Below, one piece after another: positions 23,167 through 32,534 of a stretch of DNA of 64,000 bases. This stretch comes from Sodiomyces alkalinus F11. Its lineage: Eukaryota; Ascomycota; Sordariomycetes; Glomerellales; Plectosphaerellaceae. The DNA lies in the NCBI RefSeq assembly GCF_003711515.1, contig NW_021167096.1, positions 62,001 to 126,000 of the forward strand, given 5' to 3'. A program made the position numbers and the translations under genes. The notes under the pieces are model-generated. The model was not told where the DNA came from. It saw only the letters and a program-made list of their open reading frames with translations, and searched no databases. The first letter of the stretch is position 1, and the number at the start of each line of letters is the position of its first letter.

Positions 23167-26100
23167 ATGTCCCAAGCCAGCCCGCCCATCGTTCCCCCTT
23201 GGGCCACTTCGCTCTTGCAAGGTCCCAGGAACGATAGCACGTCAAGCACGCCCTCCAAGGGAAAGAGTCCGGCTCTTCATTCTGCTACCCCCGGATCTAC
23301 ACTTGCCGCTCCTGCGTCTCGCCCTACCGTCAGGATAACCTCGACCCCGACCTCTGCCTCGACCTCGACCTCAACCTCGACCTCAACCCCGAAGCCGAAC
23401 CCGAAGCCGAAGCGGAACCAAAATAGAGAAACACACGACGATCCATCACGAAGCCCGGAGCCAGCTCGTGTCGTCAGCGACCTCGCCCCGCCCCCGTCTG
23501 ACCAGGCCTCAGGAGCCGGTCCGGGGCCTATCCACGTCGCGCCTCCCTTGGCCGTGAGCAAACCCCCGGTCGGAGCCACCGATGCCAGCAAGTCTTCCTT
23601 CTCCGGCAGCTCCAGAATCCAGTCATTGCAGAAGCAGTGGGAACATAATCATTCTGACACGCCGTCCACGTCCGCAGACCCCTCCAAGAGCGTCGCCATC
23701 ACGGGCGATGTCGGCCGGCGTACTTTCAACACGGAGCATCGCACTTCCACCAGACCTTTAGTTGATGTGCCTTCCTCGTCATCCTCTGACGAGTCGGATA
23801 TCCCTTCCCAGCTGCCGACCGTGGCTTCTCGTCGTCTTATCCGGAATCACCCGGGCCAAAATGGGTTCCGAGGTCAGAATGCTTAGATCCTATTCCTATG
23901 CTTCCGTGCACGTGGTACTAACCTATGATAGTCTTGTCAGGCCCGAATAGAAAGCGGTCGCCTGGAGACCCGGCTCCTGGGTTGCCCAGCTACAAACGTC
24001 GTCATACCGAGTCCGCGGCCGGTGTTGAAGAGACGACGCTCTCCTCGTTGACTTTACTCAAGAACGAACAGGACCGGGTCCCTTCGATAGTTCCGCCGAG
24101 ACAGGAAGTTCAACCTGCGTCAACCCTAACTGCCCGAGCACCGGGTCCTCAGAACCCTGCCAGCGGAGGAGCAACGCGCCCGACCTTTATTCCCATCAGC
24201 CGGACGAATGAACCACTGACATCCTCTTCCGAATCTGAGTCTGACCTTGAGGACGAGGTAGAAGACAAAGTTGACGACGAGGTAGAAGATGAGGATGGGG
24301 ATAAGGATGTGGACTCGGACGAGGGAGAGGAGGCAGAAGATGGGGACGTTGACGAGGACGAGGACATGACCCTCATGGACCAAACGACACCCCAGTCGCA
24401 GGACGAAGGATACAGTGCGGACCGCTCGGGCATATTCCTCCCGGGAGTCAAAACGCGAGGAGCAAAGACCTCCTCCCACCCGGAACCCTTACTCTTGACT
24501 ACGGACGGAGACCGGCCCTACAACATGTGGAAGCACCCCGGCGACGGCAGCCTCGTATCCACCAACGGAGCCCTGTTGCCGGCAGGTTACACCCCGTATC
24601 ACGACCCCGACAACCCTGACCTTGAATGGATTTGTCCCGTTCGCGACTGCAGAAATTTATTAGGCGGTGTTACGAGACTTGGCGCTCACATGAACGTAGG
24701 TTGTTGCCTTTCCCTTTGCCCTTGGATAGGTGTGGTGTGGGGGGGGTGGAAGAGCAGAAGAAACATTGACAAGGGTTCGTTGTACAGGCAAAACACCACC
24801 ATTCCACCTTTAATGACAACGGGGACGGGACCCTGACCTGGGTGGGCCGCTACACTAACCAACCAGGAAGACCATCTGTGCCCATTGTCGTATCGACGAA
24901 CCCCCCAGGTCCTGATGAGCCGCCTCCCGTCCAACCGACCGTGCCGGCCTACATTGCTCAGGAGAAGAAACGAGCGAAGAAGCTTGCCCGACTACGCCTG
25001 TCTTCCCGGAAACACGCCCCCAAAAACAAAAAAAGCAAAAGCAAAAGCCGCATAAGCGCTGCAATGACCGACGACTCCGCACCCGGCAAGCTGCTGCCAC
25101 GGAAAACCTCGGTGATTGAGTATCTGCACCAACATTTCGGTCCGGAGTTGCAGTTGCCGGACAAGGGGGGTAGCCAGATGGAGCTCCTCCAATTACCGCG
25201 GCAACGCGACCTGCCCCCTCGCTGGGGACTTCATTATAGGTTCCACACCTGGGGCGCGCCCCCCGTCTTCTCCGTCGCTCTCTACCTCACGGGCGACGTC
25301 GCCAGGGACGGGCGCTGTCAGGTCTGCACAGCGGGCGACGGCATCTGGAGGCAGTGCGTCGTGGCTCCTAAGGGGGCCTCGGCGGGGCTCCGGGAACGCC
25401 TCAAGGGGACATGCGCGGGGTGCTTGTTCCGGTCCAACAATAGGCGCCACCGCAACATTTGTTCGTTTCTTGTCGGGAAGCTGGTGGCGGACGATTTGGC
25501 CGATCGTGAAGTCCTCGCGGAACCGATCCCGGTTGATGATGTCCCTACCCCTACTCCTGCCCCTGCCCCTGCCCCTGCCACTGGCGCGGCCCTGGCCCTT
25601 TCGGCGGCAGAGCCAGCCGGTTCGGCACGTCCGATACGCAGTACGAGACTGGCGAGGCTGGAGAGGTCCAGCACAGATGTCACGACTGGTGCTGCTGCTG
25701 CTGCTTCTTCTGCTGCCGTTGTTGCTGCATCGAGGCCAACACGGTTGAAGTCTTCACCGAAACCGTCATGGACTGACAGCATAATCAACCCCGGGGCACC
25801 GGTGATAACGGCAGATGTATTGGAGATGGAGGACTGGGAGGTTGCGCCAGGCCGGATTCGCGATAATGCGGAATCGGCGGCTGATAGTACGTTTTTGTCG
25901 AGTCTTTTTTTACCCCCTTTTTACCCTTTGTTCCCCCCTTTTCCCCCTTTTTCCCTTTTTTTCTTTTTCTGCTTCTTCAGCTAACAGCAACTTCCACAAA
26001 CACACAGATGTGGCCTTCTCCAACTCGTACCTGACGTCCAACCGCGCGATTCCCGTCTCCAACGATGTTAGTTTCAACGTGGTGGTGCTCAAACCGGGCA

Positions 26101-26306
26101 GTTCGACGCAGCTCGCGGCGGAAGACGACAAGATGCGCCTGTGCTCGCTGGCCACGGGCAAGGTGCGTGTTCGGATGGACGGGGTGGACGAATTCGTCAT
26201 GGGGCCGAACGGCATGTTCAAGGTGCGGTCGGGGGTGGGTTGTTCGGTGCAGAACCGGCTTTACATTGATGCCGTGCTTCACATTACGACCATCACCGAT
26301 GATTAG
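23167..26306 (+). CDS. Uncharacterised C2H2 / Cys-rich protein with cupin-like C-terminus
   Basis: I do not recognise a named gene. Four exons fit in phase (23167-23872, 23941-24695, 24788-25886, 25981-26306), giving 961 residues. The N-terminal third is Ser/Thr/Pro-rich with an ST repeat (about residues 60-75), then an acidic Glu/Asp tract (about 335-390). A fungal conserved block starts YNMWKHPGDGSLV and leads into a C2H2-like motif from CPVRDC (residues 467-472) to H-x-x-x-x-H. The second part, AKHHHSTFNDNGDGTLTW, is completed only after splicing. A Cys cluster CQVC...C...CAGC...C (about 664-705) resembles the fungal DUF3716 pattern. The last 90 residues resemble the CENP-C/Mif2 cupin fold (VLKPGSS, GKVRV, FVMGPNGMFKV, NRLYIDA). 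A nuclear, chromatin-associated role is an inference. Confidence 0.75.
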
Positions 26307-26641
26307 GCGAGATGGTTATTCCTCTTTTCTCTCTCTGTTTGCTGTATTGCTGGGGCAGAAGAGGGGGAGTCGTGGTAGCAAAAGGCGTTGGCTGGGTGTC
26401 TCGATGGCTTTGGTGGTTAGGGATATTACATTCTGCGAACACTTTACTACCTCTTGGGAGCGGAATCGGCCCTGGGCTTTCATCTTTCTCTGCAGTTTAT
26501 GAGCCATGGGGCCGCTGAGACCACAGGTATATAATGTGCCTAGGAGAGGGGACTGGGAGCAGAGGATTACGTTTATAGCCGCTGCCACAAGCAGGAGTCA
26601 AGGCGGGTTGAAACTTGAAAGCGTTGAAATCGTTGACTCTT

Positions 26642-27517
26642 TCAATTCTTGAAATCCCCATTAGAGAGGTGCTCTTCCTGGTCGTAGTAGACCTGAAACT
26701 CGCAGTAACAAAACTCCGGGTCGGCCTCGACGTCAAAGTTGAACTTGGCCTCCTTGTCCGGGATGAGGACCTTGGGAATGGAGTGGGCGACCGACTCGAC
26801 GAGCAGCTGGACCTGGCAGCTCTTCTCCATGCTGGTGAACAGCCAGGCGGCCTCGTCGACGGTGCGGCCGACAGTCAGCAGGCCGTGGTTACGGAGGATG
26901 CACCCTTTGCCGCGGGGGCCCAGGGCGGCGGCGATGAGGTCACCTTCCTCGGGGCCCAGGACGACGCCGCCGTAGCGGTCGTAGACGGCGTGGGCGTCGG
27001 CGTAGAACTTGCAGGCGTCCTGGGTGATCATGTCGAGGCGGCGGGCGAAGACGCTCCAGGCCTTGCCGTGGACGGTGTGGGCGTGGCACACGGCGTGGGC
27101 GTCCGGGCGGGCGCGGTGGACGGAGGAGTGGATCAGGAAGCCGGCCTTGTTGGGCGGGCGCGAGCGGTTGCCGCCGATGACGTTGCCGTCTAGGTCGACG
27201 AGGATCATGTCGCTGGCCCGCAGGAGGCCGAAGTGGCGGCCGAGCGGGTTCGTCCAGAAAGCGTTGGGGTGTTCCGGGTCGCGGACGGAGATGTGGCCGG
27301 AGAAGCCCTCGACGTAGCCCATCCTGTCCCAGTGGCGGAAGGCGGCGGCCATGTGGGAGAGCAGCCAGGTCCGGTGGGCGGCGAAGGAGGGGTGGGTCGG
27401 GATGCCCTGTAGGGGGACGGAGCCATGGGAGATGGCTTCGATGGCGGTTTGGCCTTTTGGGATGGGGTTGGGGAGGGTGTCGGTGGTGTCGGTGGTGGTG
27501 GTTACCCAGGGAGCCAT
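26642..27517 (-). CDS. Class II aldolase/adducin domain protein
   Basis: Single-exon protein of 291 residues with a class II aldolase/adducin N-terminal fold. Members include L-fuculose- and ribulose-phosphate aldolases and epimerases, which bind Zn2+ and act on sugar phosphates. Visible family elements are the GFSGHISVRDPEH segment (about 70-82), NPLGRHFGLLRASDM with LVDLDGNVIGG (about 90-118), the metal-binding HAHTVHG (about 144-150) and RNHGLLTVG (about 209-217). The divalent-metal histidines are therefore present. Many fungal paralogues of this type are of unknown substrate, so I give no pathway. The gene is convergent with the preceding plus-strand gene (335 bp between stops) and stands alone. 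A 12-bp-arm inverted repeat lies 114-151 bp upstream of its start. Confidence 0.9.
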   Translation of the reverse strand: MAPWVTTTTDTTDTLPNPIPKGQTAIEAISHGSVPLQGIPTHPSFAAHRTWLLSHMAAAFRHWDRMGYVEGFSGHISVRDPEHPNAFWTNPLGRHFGLLRASDMILVDLDGNVIGGNRSRPPNKAGFLIHSSVHRARPDAHAVCHAHTVHGKAWSVFARRLDMITQDACKFYADAHAVYDRYGGVVLGPEEGDLIAAALGPRGKGCILRNHGLLTVGRTVDEAAWLFTSMEKSCQVQLLVESVAHSIPKVLIPDKEAKFNFDVEADPEFCYCEFQVYYDQEEHLSNGDFKN

Positions 27518-28428
27518 GGTAGTGATTGGTATAAGTGGTTGGTATCCGTAAGTTGGTTAATAACTCGGAGGTATATTAATGTTTCTTTTGATAGGGATTA
27601 TGGGCTACGAGGACTTTGGGAAATAGAAACATACCTTATATACTACGTATTCTGTATATATAAGGTATATATGTTTATAAACGTTGGGAGGCAAAGACGT
27701 ATCCGGATGAGGGGTAACAGATAGGTAACAGATAGCAGCACATGGTTCTTATGCTTGCCGTAAGGACGAAGGGCGTAAGGGATTGTCCGACGATAATCAC
27801 TCATTACTCTATAAGGTACTTGATACCCTTTTCGTTCCGGTTAAACCCGTCCGGACCTTTTTGTCCCCTAATAAGATTGTCTTGCACCTTCATTTTAACA
27901 CCTGTATATTCTGATACAATCAGTCGTTGGTTACTAACTAGCCCTGTAGATGTATGGTTCTGTTGTTTCTTCCTCTCCGAGGTCGGTACCTGCTTATCTT
28001 ATCGTGTCGACGGTTGGTAGTACCGTTAATTCCCCCCTGATTTCTTTGGCCATAATCATAATATTTCGCCGCGATGCGTTCACTAATTGTTCGCTCAGCC
28101 TTCAGGTCGTATATATTATGCTTTTCCTGCGGGGGAGTAGCGATCATCATTTTAGGAAGTAAATACGAAGTGAAATTGTTGCTTCGAGGGCGGTGGGCGC
28201 AGGAATAGTTAAGAGGGAGGCCGGGGTAGTCAATTTCTTTTCTTTCGATTTTTCTTTAATTCTTTTTTATTTTTCATGAGATTAAAAAAAGAAAATACGG
28301 ACATAGAAAATGAGTTACGTTCTTTTATTTGACCGACCAACTCATCTCTTACTAGTCATCTCAAACGCAAGAAAGCCCGTGTGAAAAATAAAATAAAAAC
28401 CATCTAGTTCCTGAACGCTCAATTGACA
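27518..28428. promoter_or_regulatory. Divergent intergenic region, aldolase-like / Rkm4-like genes
   Basis: About 0.9 kb between divergent starts. The inverted repeat ATACCTTATATA (27631-27642) / TATATAAGGTAT (27657-27668) lies on the aldolase side. From 28230 to 28400 the sequence is strongly A/T-rich with runs of A and T, probably a nucleosome-depleted promoter of the downstream gene. There is no supportable gene inside. Confidence 0.45.
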
Positions 28429-30159
28429 ATGGGCGAGTTTCAAGCAACTTCAGACCGCTTCCTGGCGTGGTTCAAATCCGTTGGCGGCCAGTTTCGTGAA
28501 GAACTTTTACAGATTGTTGACTCCCGGCATCGTGGAGCTGGTCGTGGCATCGGTAAGTGACCATAACACAGCCCTGGCCTTCCGATCCTTATATATTCTT
28601 CTTCTATCAAGCTACTGGCCCAGTTGATCTCCCATCCTGACACCACAACTCATCTAGTCGCTACCAAGGATATCCCCCAAGAGACTGCCCTGTTTACCAT
28701 CCCCAGGCACGCCATTATCAATGTCTTGACCTCCGAGCTCCCAAAGAAGCTTCCCGGGGTCTTCAGCAGCTCCGCGAACGACGATGCCGGGGATGAAGAC
28801 GAGGACATGGACGGTTCCGATGCACCGGACTCTTGGGGATCACTCATCCTCGTCATGCTGTACGAGTACCTGCAAGGGGATACCTCCCGTTGGAAGCCTT
28901 ACTTCGACGTTCTGCCCGATCAGTTCGACACGCCCATCTTCTGGTCCGACGCCGAACTCAAAGAGCTCGAAGGCACTTCGTTGACCCCCGAGAAGATTGG
29001 GAAGCAAGAAAGCGATGCCATGCTTCGCTCCAAGATCCTCCCCGTCGTCTTACAGAACGCGTCCGTTTTTTATCCTGAAGGGGCTGCCCATCTTGGCGAG
29101 GACGAGCTTCTTCGACTGGCCCATCGGATGGGGAGCACCATCATGGCATACGCCTTTGACTTGGACAACGACGATGCGCCTGAAGATGAGGACGAAGATG
29201 GCTGGGTTGAGGACCGAGAGGGTCAGACTATGCTGGGCATGGTTCCGATGGCGGATACCCTGAATGCCAATGCCGAGTTCAATGCACGCACCCCTTTCTT
29301 TCTTTCTTTCTTTCTCGTCCTCGATGACCCGCGTCTTCATTTCATGTTTACCCCCTAGTAGACTGCATGTGGCTAACATTATGTGTTGTTCAGGCGCATG
29401 TAAACCACGGCGAAGCCCTCGAAGTCACGGCCATTCGTTCCACTATCCAAGCTGGCTCGGAGATTCTCAACTATTATGGCCCCCTCCCAACTTCAGAGCT
29501 TCTACGGCGATACGGCTACGTCACTCCCCAACATCAGCGCTACGATATCGTCGACATCCCCTGGAGTTTAGTCCGTACGATCCTCCGGGACCACCTCGGT
29601 CTTTCCCATGACGTCTGGAACAAACTTGTAGGGCCCTTCCTTTTCTTCTTCTTCTTCTTCTTCCCCCCCATCAAACGTCCAACTTGGCATAATTATTAAC
29701 CCCGCCCAGCAATCTCAAATGGACGAGGACGAGATCGAGGACTCCTTCATCATCGAACGAGACTCTGGCGACCCCGACTCAGAAGGCCGCCTAACCGAGA
29801 CCCCCGTGCTTCGCGAAATCTCCTCCGAACTCGACGAACAGATCAAGTCCTTCCTCAAAGCCCTGAAGAAGCTGGACGCCAGCCGTATCCCCGACAAGCG
29901 CAAGAGAGACGACATCCGCAACGCCGTCGTCGCGAAAGTTCTGGATGCCAGGCTCGCGCAGTACCCCACCACGGCTCAAAACGACGAAGCTCTCCTGGCC
30001 AGGGATGATCTCCCCCACCGACACCGCATGGCCGTCCACGTTCGGCTTGGCGAGAAGAAGCTGCTGCAGGAGGCCATTGACCTGCTGCAATCCCAGGCGC
30101 AGGGTGGTCTTCACTCCGAGAATGATCACGAGCCGTCCTCTAAGAGGCCGAGAAACTAG
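28429..30159 (+). CDS. RKM4: SET-domain protein lysine methyltransferase, Rkm4/SETD6-like
   Basis: Predicted S-adenosylmethionine-dependent protein lysine methyltransferase; yeast Rkm4 modifies a 60S ribosomal protein. Exons 28429-28552, 28658-about 29283, 29394-29627 and 29710-30159 join in phase to about 477 residues. SET features are RGIVATKDIP at the start, MVPMADTLNANAEFNAHVN with the NH motif region, and SEILNYYGPLPTSELLRRYG. A helical substrate-binding C-terminal domain follows (DEQIKSFLKALKKLD, KRKRDDIRNAV). The second intron lacks a good GT donor: family continuity asks for a junction after AAT at 29283, followed by GCACGC. A GT at 29317 would also keep frame but add eleven residues encoded by a TTTC repeat. 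The first and third introns are regular. Confidence 0.85.
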
Positions 30160-31011
30160 GGAGTGATTCGATTTGTTTGTAGTAACAGCGTCTTTCTCCA
30201 TGGTAAAGCCGGTGTCGCTGTTTATCACATCTGCGTCTCCCTTTCTAGCACCCCCTGAGTCTGTCTTGTGTGCTTTAATTCATGGTAGTAACCATCCAAG
30301 AAGCTCACTTCCAAGCGTTGTTCGTATCCTAATGTCATCATGCCTTTTTCAGTCCGCCTACCTACATGTGAACACTCGTCCCTCCGCTCAGTGACCAACC
30401 GAAAAACCTTACAAAGTGAAACTGGCTCGAGAAAGAGGGCGCTCGTCGAAGAAGAAGGCACTTGCACCAGCGCCGGCATATGGATTAGTATATTTTGTCA
30501 TCAGGCATGCTCCTAACCTCCGAATCCTCGTGATTGCCGGAGAATTTTGACGCCACGGGGGGCTCTATGGAATCACATCATACCGCCGTTCATTTTCTCC
30601 GCAAAAGCCGAGGGGCTGTTCAACGACGAGTCTGTCACACTGCGCGGTGCCCCCCCCCCCCCCCATCCCTTTGTCTTTCGCTTCCTACATTCAACACGAT
30701 ACCCTGCTCTCTCGGGAGTTTTCAAAACCCAGCCTTTTGATGTTCCCTGACAGCCTATCTTTTGCCCAGACGTGATTTCCTTTCCCTAGCGTACTTCCTG
30801 GTGCTTTTGCCTTCTACCGTAACACCGCTCCAAATTTAGGTCATGGCGAGCTGCAAGACAGGGCTGAGTGGCACGGAAGCGGGCCAGGGTCCAGTCGACA
30901 CCCAGGATTATTCCGTGCTTCGAGGCTTCTGAGTAGCCATGGCAACAGCGACTCGGGCTGTGAAAGAGGGAAAAAAATAAAATTTGCAAACACTCAACCC
31001 TCTCGACTAGG
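30160..31011. other. Convergent intergenic region
   Basis: About 0.85 kb between converging stop codons of the Rkm4-like and AP-1 mu genes. It holds both 3' flanks and a run of about 13 C near 30651-30664. No gene or known element is visible. Confidence 0.5.
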
Positions 31012-32534
31012 TCATACTGCATCGGGCAACCTCACAGCAATGTCTCCTGACTGGGTGATGTATCTCACCCACGGTAGCGAGGGGTATTGTAGCTAAAAGA
31101 GTGATAGGTCAGCAACAAAGCACGTAAAAAGAAAAGAAGAAGAAGAAAAAGAAAGGAAAAAATCATTAAAAAAGTAAAAGCCCACCTTCGGCTCGGTAAT
31201 CTTGAGATACCGCACCTGAATGCCGCTCGTAGTAAAGTAAGGAATCTCAAACTTGACCTGGATGGGCCGCTTGGCCCCCTTGCCAGGAGCACCGACACCG
31301 CCCATGCTGCCGCCAAAACCACCCGTCATGCCACCGCCGTGCTCGTCATCGCCACGAACGGAGGGGAGACCAAGCTCGGCGCGCATGAGGAACTCCTTGC
31401 CGCCGCCAAACTGCTTGATCTTCCACACGATGGCGCTCTGCTCGGGGGCATAGTGGACGGAGCCAATGTTGGTGCGGAAGCGCGGGCTATCGGCGTCGTC
31501 GGGGACGGGGACGATAATCTCGACGTTGTTGGCGGTGCTGCGGCGCTTAAACTGGGCCTTGGCCTTGAGCATGTACTCGATGCGGGAGCCGGAGTGGGAC
31601 TCGACGAGGCACTCGACCCAGATGAGGGGCTTGACCTGGGTGTTGAGGCGGTAGCTCATGAGCTCGAACTCGCCGTCGGGGGGGATGAAGGAGATGGTGC
31701 GGTCGTTCTCGAAGCGCGAGAGGCGCACGCACTGGTGGAATTTCACGTCCTCCATCTCGACGGCCTTGCCGCGCGTCGACCGGCCCGTGGTCTCGAACAT
31801 GACCTTGTCGTTGAGGCCGAGGCGCAGCTCGGGCATGCCGCTCAGGTAGCACTTCATCTTGATAGCGCCCAGGATCTCGGAGCGCAGCACGTTGCCGTTG
31901 GCGCCCACCAGGAGGTTGAGGGACTCGATGACGTCGAGGAAGACCTCGTTCTTCCGGTACCGGATGCCTTCGGACCGCCACGAGACGGCGTTGGTGACGG
32001 CGATGGGGGGGCGGGCTTGGATCTCGAGCTTGTGGGACTCCTGGGTGATGTACTCCTGGAGGATCTTGGACTCGGTGGTCTGCGGGTAGCCAAAGTCCAT
32101 CATCTCGTCGAGGAGCTCGTAGATGATGACGAAATTGTCCCGGATAGACTCTTCCTCCAGGGCCTTGAAGTATTCGGTGAAGACCTCGACGATCTTGTGC
32201 AGGAAGAGCAGGATCTCGGCGGCGTTGGTGTTGCGTTTCGTCAGGGCGAGGAGATAGAGGTTGTTATGGCGGATGTAGAGATAGTTGATGCCTTCGTGGG
32301 AGAAGCATGGCGGTACGGCGGATGATTCTTCTTCGGCCTCGCTCAAGAGAATAGGGAACATTTCGACGGCGGACATGGGAATATCACCGCGATAGTTTCG
32401 GGCAAGGAGGGTCTGTTGGAGCGCAAAAGCCCTTGTATCAGCGCCCATCTCGACTTGTTGCCATGGCCGTGTCAGGAGTTCCTACGAAGACGCACCTTGC
32501 CCTTGAGGTCTAGAAAGAATATTGCTGATGCCAT
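31012..32534 (-). CDS. APM1: AP-1 clathrin adaptor complex medium subunit (mu1)
   Basis: Medium chain of the AP-1 adaptor that recruits cargo with tyrosine-based signals into clathrin vesicles at the trans-Golgi and endosomes. Minus-strand exons 32496-32534, 31186-32412 and 31012-31092 join in phase to 448 residues. The first encodes MASAIFFLDLKGK and runs directly into TLLARNYRGDIPMSAVE. The last encodes LQYPSLPWVRYITQSGDI, the conserved end of the mu homology domain. The longin-like N-terminal domain (about 1-140) and C-terminal mu homology domain (about 170-448; SWRSEGIRYRKNEVFLDVIE) are both complete. A Gly-rich insert (GGGMTGGFGGSMGG) lies in the distal mu homology domain. A G-rich tract sits 55-82 bp upstream of the start. 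Confidence 0.96.

Noticed and set aside
28466..28482. GGTTCAAATCC, a second B-box-like string
   Set aside because: It lies within the first exon of the Rkm4-like gene and has no tRNA structure around it.
31339..32325. 328-codon plus-strand frame opposite APM1
   Set aside because: Antisense shadow of the AP-1 mu coding sequence, rich in Asp/Gly/Val/Leu as expected from reverse reading.
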